Positions 28,077 to 46,114 of a stretch of 64,000 nt of DNA are shown here, in pieces. A program made the translations under genes and the position numbers. Where the stretch lies: NCBI RefSeq assembly GCF_002086735.1, contig NZ_MVIJ01000001.1:372001-436000 (forward strand), written 5' to 3'. This DNA comes from Mycobacterium scrofulaceum. GTDB lineage: Bacteria; Actinomycetota; Actinomycetes; Mycobacteriales; Mycobacteriaceae. A model generated the notes under the pieces. The model saw only the letters and a program-made list of their open reading frames with translations. It was not told where the DNA came from and searched no databases. Each line of letters starts with the position of its first letter. Position 1 is the stretch's first letter.

Positions 28077-28576
28077 TCGAGTACCGCACCATCGACAGCC
28101 CGATCGGGCCGCTGACCCTGGCCGGCCAGGACTCGGTGCTGACCATGCTTCGGATGGTCGACCAGACCTACGAACCGAGCCGCACCGGCTGGACGCCCAA
28201 TCCGACGGCATTCAATGCGGCGACCGAACAACTCAACGCCTATTTCGCGGGGGACCTGACCGAGTTCGATTTCCCATTCGATCTGCGCGGCTCCCAATTC
28301 CAGCGGCGCGTGTGGCGGGCACTCCAGACAATTCCTTACGGCGAGACGAGGTCGTACGGAGCAATCGCGGAACAGATCGGCGCCGCCGGTTCCGCGCGCG
28401 CCGTGGGATTGGCCAACGGCCACAATCCCATTGCGATAGTCGTCCCCTGCCATCGGGTCATCGGCGCCAATGGAAATCTCACAGGTTACGGCGGCGGGCT
28501 CGACCGAAAGCGGACCCTGCTCGCGCTGGAGAGGAAACGCGCATCCGCGAATGCGGCATTGACATTGTTCGATTAG
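28073..28576 (+). CDS. ogt: Methylated-DNA-[protein]-cysteine S-methyltransferase
   Basis: The 167-residue suicide protein repairs O6-methylguanine. The active site IAIVVPCHRVIGANG near residue 125 holds the acceptor Cys, and the HTH region FQRRVWRALQTIPYGETRSYG precedes it. I chose ATG 28073 because AGGAGGTCGC directly precedes it and it overlaps the alkA stop (ATGA); an in-frame ATG at 28052 is internal to alkA. Coupling to the Ada-AlkA gene makes one alkylation-damage operon. A terminator follows 22 bp after the stop. Confidence 0.96.
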   Translation: MIEYRTIDSPIGPLTLAGQDSVLTMLRMVDQTYEPSRTGWTPNPTAFNAATEQLNAYFAGDLTEFDFPFDLRGSQFQRRVWRALQTIPYGETRSYGAIAEQIGAAGSARAVGLANGHNPIAIVVPCHRVIGANGNLTGYGGGLDRKRTLLALERKRASANAALTLFD

Positions 28577-28598
28577 AGATACGCGGCTCCCGCGAATG

Positions 28599-28630
28599 CA
28601 AAAACACCCCCGTTGCCGGGGGTGTTTTTG
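28599..28630. terminator. Intrinsic bidirectional terminator between ogt and the rRNA operon
   Basis: A perfect 14-bp stem (CAAAAACACCCCCG and its complement) with loop TTGC has an A-run on one side and a T-run on the other. It can end both ogt (plus strand) and the rrn transcript (minus strand, just past 5S). Confidence 0.9.
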
Positions 28631-28634
28631 TGTA

Positions 28635-28749
28635 TGTTCGGCGGTGTCCTACTTTTCCACCCGAGAGGGCAGTATCATCGGCGCTGACAGGCTTAGCTTC
28701 CGGGTTCGGAATGGGACCGGGCGTTTCCCTGTCGCTGTGGCCGCCGTAA
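28635..28749 (-). rRNA. rrf: 5S ribosomal RNA
   Basis: Read on the minus strand it begins TTACGGCGGCCACAGCG and ends near the GGTGTCC/GCCGAACA region, with CCCATTCCGAACCCGGAAGC in loop B, as in mycobacterial 5S. Ends are placed by terminal pairing of about 10 bp and may be off by a few bases. It is the last gene of the operon. Confidence 0.95.
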
Positions 28750-28842
28750 CTCTATTTAAATTTGTTTCGGTGGGGGGTGTGGCGTCAGAGCGTCCTGCGA
28801 CTAAAGAGTCGCTGGGACTGAAAAGTGGTTGCGATTGTGTGT

Positions 28843-33754
<4,912 letters not shown>

Positions 33755-33904
33755 TCTCCTCGCGAAACGAGGTGAATTTCAAATCAGAGAAAATCTGACC
33801 TAACAAAAAGACACCAGTAACTGGCATCAAAAATTGCCATACCCACACACGGGGAGTGCTAGGTATGGCCAAAAAACAACAACAAATAAAAAGACCAAAC
33901 ACAC

Positions 33905-33922
33905 TATTGAGTTCTCAAACAA
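33905..33922 (-). promoter_or_regulatory. rrn leader antitermination box (BoxA-like)
   Basis: On the minus strand the leader contains GTTGTTTGAGAACTCAAT followed by AGTGTGTTTGG, the conserved mycobacterial rrn antitermination region that recruits the Nus complex. It lies about 150 nt upstream of 16S and downstream of both promoters. The rest of the gene-free stretch 33755-34120 holds the leader, with a CCATACC/GGTATGG processing stem near 33840-33880. Confidence 0.75.
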
Positions 33923-33958
33923 CACTTGTTTCGCCCGTTTTGGGGCAACCCTGCCAGC

Positions 33959-34061
33959 TTAATACACATCCGGCAGTGGAGTCAACTCCCAGTTTCGGTC
34001 TTCCAGAGACCGTTTCGGGAGCAGCCGTGCCAGGCTAGTACCAATCCAGCGAGGGAGTCAA
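33959..34061 (-). promoter_or_regulatory. Tandem rrn promoters (P1 and PCL1-type)
   Basis: Two similar modules are read on the minus strand. Upstream: -35 TTGACT (34056-34061), 15-nt spacer, -10 TACTAG (34035-34040). Downstream: -35 TTGACT (33980-33985), 15-nt spacer, -10 TATTAA (33959-33964). Both share TTGACTCC and a CTGGC-like block after the -10, matching the P1/PCL1 layout of rrnA downstream of murA. Confidence 0.85.
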
Positions 34062-34120
34062 GGGCCCGGGGTTGTCGGCCGCCTGGTGTGGCGACCGCCC
34101 CTGTGGGGCACTGACTTTGG

Positions 34121-35374
34121 TTACTCTACCCGCTCGATCTCCGCTCCCAAAATCGCCAGGTTTTCCACGAACAATGGGTAGCCGCGATCGATGTGGAAGA
34201 CGTCGTGGACCTCGGTGTCACCGTCCGCGACGAGGCCCGCCAGCACCAGGCCGGCGCCGGCCCGAATGTCGGAGCACCACACCGGGGCGCTCGACAATTG
34301 GGGCAGGCCCCGCACGACGGCGTGGTGGCCGTCGGTGCGGGCGTCGGCGCCCAACCGAATCATCTCTTCGACGAAGCGGAAGCGCGCCTCGAAGACGTTT
34401 TCCGTGATCATCGACGTGCCGTCGGCGATCGATGCCAAGGCGATGGCCATCGGCTGCAGGTCGGTCGGGAAACCGGGGAACGGCAGCGTGGCGACGTTCA
34501 CGGCCTTGGGCCGCTCGTACTGGGTGATCCGGAAGCTGTTGTCCGTTTGGGTGACCGTCGCGCCGGCGTCGTGCAGCTTGTGCAGCACCACCTGCAGGTG
34601 TGCGGGGTCGACGCCCGTCACAGAGATGTCGCCGCGGGTCATCGCGGCGGCGATGCCCCACGTGGCGGCCACGATGCGATCCCCGATGACGCGGTGCTCG
34701 GTCGGGTACAGCCGCGGCACACCGGTGATGGTCATGGTGGGCGAACCGGCACCCTCGACCCGCGCCCCCATCTGGTTCAACATGGTGCACAGGTCCACGA
34801 CGTCCGGCTCGCGCGCCGCGTTGTGGATCGTGGTGACGCCCTCGGCCAGGACGGCTGCCATCAAGATGTTTTCGGTGGCCCCCACCGAGGGGAACTCCAG
34901 CTGGATCTCCGCGCCGCGCAGCGTATCGGCCTGGGCGACGACGCAGCCGTGCTCGATGTTGCACTGCGCGCCCAGCTGTCGCAGACCCGCCTGATGCATG
35001 TCGAGCGGACGGGACCCGATCGCGTCACCGCCCGGCAGCGCCACCCGAGCCCGCTTGCACCGGCCGACCAACGGCCCCAGCACGCACACCGACGCCCGGA
35101 ACTGTCGCACCGCCGCGAAGTCGGCGTCGTATTTGGGCTCGTCGGGCGAGGTGATGCGGGCGACGTCGCCGTCGAGTTCGACGGTGGCTCCCAGGCCGCG
35201 CAGCACCTCCGCCATCAGCGGCACATCGAGGATGTCGGGACAATTGGTGATGGTGCTGGTGCCTTCGGCAAGCAGTGCCGCGGCCATCAGCTTGAGCACG
35301 CTGTTCTTGGCGCCTCCCACCGCGACTTCGCCGGACAACCGGTTGCCGCCGGTCACCACGAATCGCTCAGCCAC
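34121..35374 (-). CDS. murA: UDP-N-acetylglucosamine 1-carboxyvinyltransferase (MurA)
   Basis: The 417-residue enzyme catalyses the first committed step of peptidoglycan synthesis, adding enolpyruvate to UDP-GlcNAc. Family segments are [19 protein letters not shown] near residue 20 and the active-site loop [17 protein letters not shown] near 111-127. The usual catalytic Cys (E. coli Cys115) is Asp117, the change known to give mycobacteria intrinsic fosfomycin resistance. It ends 60 bp before the upstream rrn promoter on the same strand, the conserved murA-rrnA arrangement. Confidence 0.97.
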   Translation of the reverse strand: MAERFVVTGGNRLSGEVAVGGAKNSVLKLMAAALLAEGTSTITNCPDILDVPLMAEVLRGLGATVELDGDVARITSPDEPKYDADFAAVRQFRASVCVLGPLVGRCKRARVALPGGDAIGSRPLDMHQAGLRQLGAQCNIEHGCVVAQADTLRGAEIQLEFPSVGATENILMAAVLAEGVTTIHNAAREPDVVDLCTMLNQMGARVEGAGSPTMTITGVPRLYPTEHRVIGDRIVAATWGIAAAMTRGDISVTGVDPAHLQVVLHKLHDAGATVTQTDNSFRITQYERPKAVNVATLPFPGFPTDLQPMAIALASIADGTSMITENVFEARFRFVEEMIRLGADARTDGHHAVVRGLPQLSSAPVWCSDIRAGAGLVLAGLVADGDTEVHDVFHIDRGYPLFVENLAILGAEIERVE

Positions 35375-35414
35375 CCGCGTCAGTCTAGTGAAGCGGTATC
35401 GGCTTGTCAGTCAG

Positions 35415-35512
35415 CCCAGCTCGGCGACGATGCGCTCCGCACAGCGGAGCGAGGAGAAGCCGGGCAATCCAACCCAGCTCGGCGACGATGCGCTCCGCGC
35501 AGCGGAGCGAGG
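35415..35512. repeat. Two 40-bp direct repeats each containing a GCTCCGC/GCGGAGC hairpin
   Basis: Copies at 35415-35454 and 35473-35512 share CCCAGCTCGGCGACGATGCG followed by CTCCGC-N2-AGCGGAGCGAGG with one clear mismatch. Each contains the inverted repeat CGCTCCGC/GCGGAGCG. They fill much of the 231-bp divergent region between murA and the adenosyltransferase gene. A degenerate third GCGGAGC segment follows near 35530. They resemble small dispersed intergenic repeats of mycobacteria. Confidence 0.8.
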
Positions 35513-35605
35513 GGGGGCACCGCCAGCCGCGGAGCCGAGTGAGGGGGCGAGACGAGCAGTCAACCGACGCCCGCCCGTCGCGCGAGCCGCAGTACCGTTT
35601 GACTC

Positions 35606-36190
35606 ATGGCGATACACCTGACCCGCATCTATACGCGAACCGGTGACGACGGCACGACGGGGTTGAGCGACTTCTCGCGGGTCTCCAAGAACGACCCCCG
35701 CCTGGTCGCGTATGCCGATTGCGACGAGGCCAACTCCGCGATCGGTGTCGCGATCGCCCTGGGTCAGCCCGACGAGGAAACCGCCGGCGTGCTGCGGCAG
35801 ATCCAGAACGACCTGTTCGACGCCGGAGCGGACCTGTCGACTCCGGTGGTGGAGAACCCCGAGTATCCCCCGCTGCGCGTCACCCAGCCCTACATCGATC
35901 GGCTCGAGGCCTGGTGTGACAAATATAACGAGCACCTGCCGGCGCTGAATTCCTTTGTGCTACCGGGCGGTTCGCCGCTCTCGGCGCTCCTGCACGTCGC
36001 CCGCACGATCGTCCGTCGAGCGGAACGTTCGGCGTGGGCGGCGATCGACGCCGCCCCGGGGCAGGTCGACGTCCTGCCGGCCAAATACCTGAACCGCCTT
36101 TCCGACCTGCTCTTCATCCTGGCGCGCGCGGCCAATCCCGAAGGTGACGTGCTGTGGAAACCGGGGGGCGGCGCGCCGAGCGCGGATTGA
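35606..36190 (+). CDS. PduO-type cob(I)alamin adenosyltransferase
   Basis: The 194-residue enzyme transfers the adenosyl group of ATP to cob(I)alamin to form coenzyme B12. Hallmarks are IYTRTGDDGTTGLSDFSRV (ATP-binding N-terminus), the YADCDEANSAIG helix, the signature ARTIVRRAERSAW near residue 132 and YLNRLSDLLFILARAAN near 160. It matches M. tuberculosis Rv1314c, sometimes labelled cobO although it is of the PduO type. It is convergent with the DUF2550 gene (15-bp gap) and divergent from murA. Adenosylcobalamin serves methylmalonyl-CoA mutase, whose epimerase partner is also in this window. Confidence 0.93.
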   Translation: MAIHLTRIYTRTGDDGTTGLSDFSRVSKNDPRLVAYADCDEANSAIGVAIALGQPDEETAGVLRQIQNDLFDAGADLSTPVVENPEYPPLRVTQPYIDRLEAWCDKYNEHLPALNSFVLPGGSPLSALLHVARTIVRRAERSAWAAIDAAPGQVDVLPAKYLNRLSDLLFILARAANPEGDVLWKPGGGAPSAD

Positions 36191-36205
36191 CCCGCCGCGC
36201 AAGGC

Positions 36206-36649
36206 CTACACGCTTCGCCGACGCGCGCGCGGTGAGGGACGGGACTCCAGCCAGGACAAAAACGCCGTCAGAGCGCCTTTGTCCAGCGCGATCTCGTAAC
36301 CGGTCCGACGGTCCTGCGTCGTGTCGCGCAGCTCCACCACGACAATCTCGTCGGTCATGATGTCGAATTCGTCCCCGCGGGGTGCACGGCGAGCGACGAT
36401 TTCGACTCCCCTGCGGCTGAGCCGGCGGTCCGGCCACAGACGCAGGCTGGACAGCCGGTAGAACGCGGCCTCGCCCCCGCGGTAGCGAATCACTCCGTGA
36501 CGCCAGCCGTGGCCTCCGACTGCGGGGATGTCTCGCATGATCCCCGCGGTGCCGCCCTGGCGCAGCTTCCACAACCGATAGCTCAGCGCGACGACCGCGG
36601 CCGCCAGGACGACGACGAGCACGACCATGCCTGTCATGGGCGCGCTCAT
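36206..36649 (-). CDS. DUF2550 membrane-anchored protein (Rv1312 homologue)
   Basis: The 147-residue protein has one N-terminal membrane segment (residues about 6-26, GMVVLVVVLAAAVVALSYRL) and a soluble domain with GGHGWRHGVIRYRGGEAAFYRLSSL and RRGVEIVARRAPRGDEFDIM. This is the DUF2550 pattern, conserved directly after atpC in mycobacteria. Function is unknown. The gap to atpC is 15 bp on the same strand, so it is probably the last gene of the ATP synthase operon. Confidence 0.88.
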   Translation of the reverse strand: MSAPMTGMVVLVVVLAAAVVALSYRLWKLRQGGTAGIMRDIPAVGGHGWRHGVIRYRGGEAAFYRLSSLRLWPDRRLSRRGVEIVARRAPRGDEFDIMTDEIVVVELRDTTQDRRTGYEIALDKGALTAFLSWLESRPSPRARRRSV

Positions 36650-36664
36650 CGCCTTGTCGGGCTA

Positions 36665-37030
36665 TTAGTCGATCGCGCCGACGGCGCGCAACCTGCCGCG
36701 GCCCCGCGCCGCGATGCGGGGGTCGTCGGATTCCGCATCCTCCCTGGCGGCGCTTTCGTCGATCTCGGACTCGAACGCGGCGGACTCGGCCAGGACGGTG
36801 ACGGTCTCCCCGGTGACCGACAGGAACCCGCCTTCGATGGCGACGCGCAGATCGTCCTCACCTTCGCGTTCGACGCGCACCATGGCGTCGTCGACCAACT
36901 GGGCGACGACCGGAATGTGCCGGGGAAGGATGCCGATCTCGCCGACGGTGGTGCGGGTGAACAAAAACTTTGCCTCACCCGACCAGATCTTCCGGTCGAC
37001 GGCGACTATCTCAACATTCAATTCCGCCAT
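36665..37030 (-). CDS. atpC: ATP synthase epsilon subunit
   Basis: The 121-residue subunit of the F1 central stalk regulates ATPase activity. The N-terminal beta-sandwich ([40 protein letters not shown]) is intact. As in other mycobacteria the C-terminal helical region is short, here acidic ([20 protein letters not shown]). It is the last F1 gene, 33 bp after atpD. Confidence 0.95.
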   Translation of the reverse strand: MAELNVEIVAVDRKIWSGEAKFLFTRTTVGEIGILPRHIPVVAQLVDDAMVRVEREGEDDLRVAIEGGFLSVTGETVTVLAESAAFESEIDESAAREDAESDDPRIAARGRGRLRAVGAID

Positions 37031-37063
37031 GCCACAGTGCCCTTCACAGCCGTTGACTCAGTC

Positions 37064-38551
<1,488 letters not shown>

Positions 38552-39460
38552 CTACTTGGCGTCGGCGAGTGCGTTTGCACCGCCGACGATTTCGCTGATC
38601 TCTTGGGTGATCTGAGCCTGCCGCTCGCGGTTCGCCATCAGCGTCAGTTCTTTGATCAGGTCGTCTGCGTTGTCGGTTGCCGACTTCATCGCCCGCTGGC
38701 GCGAAGCGAGCTCCGACGCCGCCGATTCCAGCAGCGCGGCGTAGACGCGGGTGGTCACGTACCGGGGCAGCAGCGACTCGAAAAGCGTTGTCGCGTCCGG
38801 CTCGAACGAATACAGCGTATGGAGTTCCTCGGTCTCTTCGACATACTCCACGACCAGCGGAGCGATGCGGTGGGCCGCCGCCGCCTGCGACATCATCGAC
38901 TTGAACTCCGAGTAGACGATGTGCAGTTCGTCGACGCCCTGGTCCTCCTGCGACTCGTCATCGCCCGCGCCCTTCATGAAGGTTTCGACCAGGGTCGAGG
39001 CGATCTCCGCGGCGTTCTCGTAGCTGGGCTGCTCCGAGAAGCCTGTCCACGACTCGGTGACGTCCCAGTTGCGGAACTTGAAGTAGTTGAGCGCCTTACG
39101 GCCGACGGTGTATACGACTGGCGTCTTGCCTTCCTCCCTCAGCAACGAGAACAGCTCCTCGGCGCGACGGAAGATGCTGGAGTTGTAGGCCCCGCACAAC
39201 CCGCGGTCGGAGGAGACCACCAGGACACCGGCCCGCTTGGGCTCTTCCCGTTCGACCAACAGAGGGTGATCCAGCGCAGCTTCCGACGACAGGGTGGTCA
39301 GCATCGCGGTGATCTGGAACGCGTAGGGCCTGGCGGCTTCCAGCCGGGCCTGCGCCTTGCCGATGCGCGATGTGGCGATCATCTCCTGGGCCTTGGTGAT
39401 CTTCTTGATCGACCCTGCCGAACGGATCCGGCCGCGTAGTTCGCGAAGTGTGGCAGCCAT
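38552..39460 (-). CDS. atpG: ATP synthase gamma subunit
   Basis: The 302-residue central-stalk rotor has the terminal coiled-coil helices ([41 protein letters not shown]) and the Rossmann-like core with [14 protein letters not shown] near residue 85. An acidic insert ([17 protein letters not shown], about residues 158-174) corresponds to the mycobacteria-specific gamma loop linked to low ATP hydrolysis and targeted in drug work. It follows atpA by 6 bp. Confidence 0.96.
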   Translation of the reverse strand: MAATLRELRGRIRSAGSIKKITKAQEMIATSRIGKAQARLEAARPYAFQITAMLTTLSSEAALDHPLLVEREEPKRAGVLVVSSDRGLCGAYNSSIFRRAEELFSLLREEGKTPVVYTVGRKALNYFKFRNWDVTESWTGFSEQPSYENAAEIASTLVETFMKGAGDDESQEDQGVDELHIVYSEFKSMMSQAAAAHRIAPLVVEYVEETEELHTLYSFEPDATTLFESLLPRYVTTRVYAALLESAASELASRQRAMKSATDNADDLIKELTLMANRERQAQITQEISEIVGGANALADAK

Positions 39461-39466
39461 TGTTAG

Positions 39467-41125
<1,659 letters not shown>

Positions 41126-41178
41126 GGCTTTTCGTCTTCCTACTTGATCTTGGTTCGCGTGTGGTTGTGAGTGGTTGG

Positions 41179-42519
41179 TCAGTCGGGCAATTGCGCCTGG
41201 GCGGCGGCGAGGCGAGAAGCGAGTGTCCCGTCAATCACTTCGTCGGCCACGGAGATGAGCAAGCCGCCCAGCAGCTCCTCGGAAATCTGCAGCTGCACCG
41301 TCACCGGATGCCCATAGATACGGCCGAGCACCTCGGTGAGGCGAGACCGCTGGGCGTCGCTGAGATCGGCCGCGGCGCTGACCTGCGCGACGATTTCGCC
41401 CCGGCGTGCGACCGCAACCTCCACCAAGAACTGGATCGCCTCCTCGGCCGACTCCCCCCTGAGCAGTCGGACGGTCTGCGTCAGCAGCGACACCACAATC
41501 GGGTCCACACTGCCGGTCGCGCTGTCAAGCACCTTGCGCAGCAGGTCGATCCGGCCCTCCACCGGCACGGCGTAGTCGCCCAACAGGATGGCGAGTCGTG
41601 GCTGTGTGTCCAAGATCCGAGAGAACCGGAACAACTGGTCTTCGACGTCGTCGACCTTGTTCTCCCGCTCGGCGACCTCGAGCAACGCCTGTCGCGAGAT
41701 GTGCTCGATGGCGGCCGACAAATCGGAGTTGGCCGACCAACGCTCCGACACGGCCAATCGCAGGACGTCGAGCGTGGCGTCGGCGACCTTGCCGGAGACC
41801 AGCCGCTCGATCAACCGGACCCGTGGCGCCGCGTCCTCGGCAGGCACCGTCAGATAGCGGGTGACGACGGTCTCGCGGTCGAGCATTTCGGCCACCGACA
41901 CGAGCTCGCTCGACAAGGTGGAAAGCGTTTTGTTGTCAAGGTCTTTGGCGATGTCACCGAACCGCTCTACCAGGCTGACCACCGCCCGGCGGCTGGCCGA
42001 GCGCATCTTCGTCAGCAGCGGATACTGGACCTCGGATGGCGCTGGGGCCATCGCTTCGAGATCGTCGAGGAACCGGTCCACGGTGGCGGACCGCTGCCCC
42101 GGGTCGGCGACGTAGTTACGCACCAACTCGCCCGCCTGGCGCACCGCCTCGTGACCGAGTTCGAGGCGCAGCTGTCGGCTCAGCTGGGTGCGCAGCAGGT
42201 CGACCTGGCGGCCGCCCTGTGCGGTCATCCGCGCGGCCTCGACGTCGGCCTGGGTCCGGAACTGTTCGGCGATGCGGCCCGCGTCGGTCTGGGCCTCTTC
42301 GACGAGCCGTTCGGCCTCCGTCTTGGCGGATTCGACGGCCTTGCTGTGGGCGGTCGTCGACTCGCTCAACCGATCTGCCGCGGCCGCAGAGTCTTTCAAC
42401 TGTTGACGCACGGTGTCCTGACGAGCGGCCATCAGCCGACGCACCGGCGGCACGACGTACCGCACGACCAGGAACACGATGGCCGCGAAACCGATCAACT
42501 GCCCGATGAAAGTCGACAT
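41179..42519 (-). CDS. atpH: ATP synthase b'-delta fusion subunit
   Basis: The 446-residue protein joins a second b-type stalk subunit to delta in one chain, as is standard in mycobacteria. The N-terminal membrane helix (residues about 1-25, [20 protein letters not shown]) and a long Ala/Glu-rich coiled coil to about 165 form b'. The rest is the delta domain that binds the top of F1 ([17 protein letters not shown] near 310, [20 protein letters not shown] near 400). It begins 6 bp after atpF. Confidence 0.96.
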   Translation of the reverse strand: MSTFIGQLIGFAAIVFLVVRYVVPPVRRLMAARQDTVRQQLKDSAAAADRLSESTTAHSKAVESAKTEAERLVEEAQTDAGRIAEQFRTQADVEAARMTAQGGRQVDLLRTQLSRQLRLELGHEAVRQAGELVRNYVADPGQRSATVDRFLDDLEAMAPAPSEVQYPLLTKMRSASRRAVVSLVERFGDIAKDLDNKTLSTLSSELVSVAEMLDRETVVTRYLTVPAEDAAPRVRLIERLVSGKVADATLDVLRLAVSERWSANSDLSAAIEHISRQALLEVAERENKVDDVEDQLFRFSRILDTQPRLAILLGDYAVPVEGRIDLLRKVLDSATGSVDPIVVSLLTQTVRLLRGESAEEAIQFLVEVAVARRGEIVAQVSAAADLSDAQRSRLTEVLGRIYGHPVTVQLQISEELLGGLLISVADEVIDGTLASRLAAAQAQLPD

Positions 42520-42525
42520 GCGCGA

Positions 42526-43062
42526 TTACCGTCCAGATTTCCCGGTTGCGGACGTGGCAGCAGTGGCCGGGGCCACCTCTACCCCGAGGATCCGGCTGGC
42601 CAGCGTCGCCGACATGGCCGCCACGTTGGCGCGCAGATCCAGTTCCACGGCGTCTCTCTCCCGCTTCAATTGCTCGGAGGCCATTTGCAACGTCGACATC
42701 ACCTGTTGCTCGGCACGGGCGCGCGCGTCTTCGACCACCTTACGGCCTTCGGCGCGGGCGTTGTCGCGCAGCGACGACGCCTGAACCCGGGCCTCTGTCA
42801 GGGCTTCTTCGTAGTCGGCCTTGGCGGCTTCGAACTGCTCGGCGGCCTTCTTGTTGTCGGCAGCCGTCTTCGCGACCATGGCGTCACGCTCGCGCAACAC
42901 CCGCATGACCGGCGGCACGACGAACGTGCCGATGACGGCCAGCACGATCAAAAAGATCGCCAGCACGAAGAAGAAGGTGCCGTTGGGGACGAGGAAGTTG
43001 TTGCCTCCCTCCGCCACCACCTGGCCGGATGCCAGAACGCTCAGGCTCGCGTCACCCATCAC
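42526..43062 (-). CDS. atpF: ATP synthase b subunit
   Basis: The 178-residue peripheral-stalk protein has one membrane helix (residues about 28-50, [20 protein letters not shown]) followed by a long charged coiled coil ([20 protein letters not shown], then to the C-terminus). Length is normal. It pairs with the b'-delta fusion encoded next. It lies 6 bp after atpE. Confidence 0.96.
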   Translation of the reverse strand: MMGDASLSVLASGQVVAEGGNNFLVPNGTFFFVLAIFLIVLAVIGTFVVPPVMRVLRERDAMVAKTAADNKKAAEQFEAAKADYEEALTEARVQASSLRDNARAEGRKVVEDARARAEQQVMSTLQMASEQLKRERDAVELDLRANVAAMSATLASRILGVEVAPATAATSATGKSGR

Positions 43063-43068
43063 GACGAG

Positions 43069-43389
<321 letters not shown>

Positions 43390-43400
43390 TCATGATGGCC

Positions 43401-44159
43401 TCAGTCATGATGTTCCTCGATCTCCATCGCTTGACTGAAGTAGAGGATGGTCAGGATCGAGAAGATGAAGGCCTGGATCGCCCCGACGAACAGGTCGAAG
43501 GCCTTCCAGATGGCGTTGGGCGCCCACATGATGTACGGCGGGAAGAGCGCGATCAGTGCGACCAGGATGCCGCCGGCGAAGATGTTTCCGAAAAGTCGGA
43601 GCGACAACGAAATCGGCTTGGCAAGCTCCTCGACGAGGTTGATCGGCGCCAAAAACGCCACGTGGCCCTTGAGGACGGCGAGCGGATGCCCGACGATGCC
43701 GCGGCGCCAGATGCCGGCCACGTGATAGCAGACGAACACGAAGAGGGCCAGCGCCAGGACGTAATTGATATCCGCCGCGGCCGATTTCAGTAGCTCGGTG
43801 GTGTGCCCGGACTTATCGGTGTATTGCAGCGGCAACACCGACAGCCAGTTGGAGATCAGGATGAACACGAAGATGGTGACGGCCAGCGGCAACACAAACG
43901 GCGCTATCCGCATCCCGATCGCGCTCTCGATCTGATCGCGCATCTGGACGGTGATGGCTTCCCAGAACAACTGGACGCCGCTCGGGACGCCGGTGGAGGT
44001 GATCTTCGCGCGCAAGAAGAACGCCAGCGCGAGCACGACTACCGCGGCGATCCCGGTGGACAGGATCGTGTCCGTGTTGACGGTCATCCCAAGCCACGTG
44101 GCATGGTTGTGTTCGCCGACCTCGATCGCGGATTCGGCCAGGAACGTGGTCTCAGTCAT
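43401..44159 (-). CDS. atpB: ATP synthase a subunit
   Basis: The 252-residue membrane subunit forms the proton half-channels. The conserved helix with the essential Arg is in [20 protein letters not shown] near residue 185, and the last helix holds [18 protein letters not shown] chose ATG 44159 ([14 protein letters not shown] start after an 8-bp overlap with the atpI stop); the longer frame to 44243 only reads through atpI. It is followed by atpE after 77 bp. Confidence 0.95.
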   Translation of the reverse strand: MTETTFLAESAIEVGEHNHATWLGMTVNTDTILSTGIAAVVVLALAFFLRAKITSTGVPSGVQLFWEAITVQMRDQIESAIGMRIAPFVLPLAVTIFVFILISNWLSVLPLQYTDKSGHTTELLKSAAADINYVLALALFVFVCYHVAGIWRRGIVGHPLAVLKGHVAFLAPINLVEELAKPISLSLRLFGNIFAGGILVALIALFPPYIMWAPNAIWKAFDLFVGAIQAFIFSILTILYFSQAMEIEEHHD

Positions 44160-44649
44160 CGTTGCCGCTTCTTCCTTCCGTTCCTTCCGATCCCGCGATG
44201 CCGCCTGCGGAGCCGTCCGCAGGGTGGGCCTCCGCCCAGTCACCGGCGCGCAGCTTCTTCCACACCGGGAGCGCCGTCGATGCCACCAACAAGATCTGGA
44301 AAAGGGCCAATCCGAACACGACGCCCAGGCCGGCGGGCCGGAAGATATAGGCGATGATCAGCCCGACGACCGTGATGATGGCCAGCCGGGTGGCGGAATT
44401 CAGCGCCATCGAGCTCTTCATCGGGTGCTCTTTGGCGGTGATCGACGCGACCGAACGACGCACGAGAAGCGCGTTGAGCAAACCGAGCAGCAACCCGACG
44501 CCGAAGAACACCCCGACCATCAGGTGACCGGTCCAGCCGGCGACGACGACCGCCACCGCGGTCACGGCAATGCTGAGGACGAACAAGCGGACCGGACGGA
44601 ACGCAACAGAGGGGAACACCAACGGCGCGTCCTGCGCTGGTGTCGTCAC
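44152..44649 (-). CDS. AtpI-like membrane protein (Rv1303 homologue)
   Basis: The 165-residue protein has about four membrane segments ([73 protein letters not shown]) and a polar tail. It is the first gene of the atp operon, where AtpI-type proteins assist assembly of the c-ring. The GTG start at 44649 has TTGAGG upstream. The 219-bp region before it (44650-44868) should hold the operon promoter; I see only weak candidates. Confidence 0.88.
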   Translation of the reverse strand: MTTPAQDAPLVFPSVAFRPVRLFVLSIAVTAVAVVVAGWTGHLMVGVFFGVGLLLGLLNALLVRRSVASITAKEHPMKSSMALNSATRLAIITVVGLIIAYIFRPAGLGVVFGLALFQILLVASTALPVWKKLRAGDWAEAHPADGSAGGIAGSEGTEGRSGNDD

Positions 44650-44868
44650 TGCAGCACCTCAATCCCAAGTTGGTGAAGCGGGAGTCCCCCGACCGAACTG
44701 ATCGGTGGCCCGCCGAGCGTATCGCACGTCACAGCGGAATCGCCCAAGGGGTATCTTCCGGCGCGAGTCCCCGGCCGACCCGATCGAATCTGGCTTCGAC
44801 GGACCGGCAATCTGTGCGGCTTTTTGGGGTTCTACCTGCACCGTACCACATCGCCGACATCACTACTA

Positions 44869-46089
44869 CTAGCTGTCGTAGTCGCCGTCGTCGTACTCGT
44901 CGCGGCGGCGCATGAGCGGGATCGCGGTCGCGATGCCGGCGACCACGATGGCGCCGAGCATCACCGCGGCGGTGTCGCGGGGATTGAAGAAGATCGTGCT
45001 GGCGGCCCCGAACGCGACGATGCCCACCCACAGGTAGATCAGCAAAACCACGCGCCGGTGCGAATGACCGATCTGCAGCAACCGGTGGTGCAGGTGCATC
45101 TTGTCGGGACTGAACGCGCTGCGGCCGGCGCGGGTGCGACGCACGATCGCCAGCAGCAAATCCAGCATCGGCACGAACATGACCGCCACCACCAGCAGGA
45201 ACGGCGACAGCAGGGCGAACACGTCGCGCGCACCGTAGGCGTTCTGCGAGACGGGGCCGGCGGCCGTGGTGGACGCCGCGGCGAGCATCAGGCCGATCAA
45301 CATCGAGCCGGAGTCGCCCATGAAGATCTTGGCGCGGTGGAAGTTGTGCGGCAGGAAGCCCAGGCAGGCGCCCGCGAGCACCACGGAGATCACGGCGGGC
45401 GGATAGAAGAGGACGTCGCCGCCGTGGTCGCGCAACAGGCCGACCGAGAACATGCAGATCGCCAGCGCGGTGATCAACCCGAGCCCGGCGGCCAGGCCGT
45501 CGAGCCCGTCGACGAAGTTCATCGCGTTGACGATGGACACCGTCAGCGCCAGGGTGAGCAGGATCGACGAGGCCTGGTCGAGCACGATGGTGCCGACGCC
45601 GCCGATCGGAATGTAGAGGACGCTCCACGCCACGCCCATGGTGACCAGCACGCTGGCCGCGGTGATCTGGCCGGCGAATTTCGTCAGGGCGTCGAGCCCC
45701 CACCGATCGTCGATGAGGCCGATGCCCATGATCACCGCGCCGGCCACCAGCACCGCGGGCATGCCCGTCGAGTAGACGAACCCGCGGGTGAGCGCCGGCA
45801 GCTGGGACGCCAGGAAGACCGCGGAGACGACGCCGAGAAACATCGCCAGCCCGCCCATCCGGGGGGTCGGGGTCACGTGTACGTCGCGTTCCCGCGGATA
45901 GGCGACCGCGCCCAGCCGGGTGGCCAGCACCCGCACCGGCCCGGTCGCGAAGTAGGTGATGATCGCGGCGGTCAGCCCCACGAGGGCGAGCTCGCGCAGC
46001 GGGACACCTGCACCGCGGTCAGCCAGGGCGAGCAAACCACTGGCAAGGCTGACCGGGTCGCTGGACACGTCGAGACCGTACTGCACCAA
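44869..46089 (-). CDS. wecA: Decaprenyl-phosphate GlcNAc-1-phosphate transferase
   Basis: The 406-residue polytopic enzyme has about eleven membrane segments. It transfers GlcNAc-1-phosphate from UDP-GlcNAc to decaprenyl phosphate, the first step of the arabinogalactan linkage unit. Family motifs are TPTPRMGGLAMFLG near residue 75, GLIDDRWGLDALTKF near 125, NAMNFVDGLDGLAAG near 190 and AKIFMGDSGSMLIG near 255. An HxHHR motif is seen in DKMHLHHRLL near 330. The GTG start at 46089 lies 25 bp after sua5. It matches M. tuberculosis Rv1302. Confidence 0.95.
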   Translation of the reverse strand: MVQYGLDVSSDPVSLASGLLALADRGAGVPLRELALVGLTAAIITYFATGPVRVLATRLGAVAYPRERDVHVTPTPRMGGLAMFLGVVSAVFLASQLPALTRGFVYSTGMPAVLVAGAVIMGIGLIDDRWGLDALTKFAGQITAASVLVTMGVAWSVLYIPIGGVGTIVLDQASSILLTLALTVSIVNAMNFVDGLDGLAAGLGLITALAICMFSVGLLRDHGGDVLFYPPAVISVVLAGACLGFLPHNFHRAKIFMGDSGSMLIGLMLAAASTTAAGPVSQNAYGARDVFALLSPFLLVVAVMFVPMLDLLLAIVRRTRAGRSAFSPDKMHLHHRLLQIGHSHRRVVLLIYLWVGIVAFGAASTIFFNPRDTAAVMLGAIVVAGIATAIPLMRRRDEYDDGDYDS

Positions 46090-46114
46090 CCTGGCAGCCG
46101 GGGAACCGCTCCGG

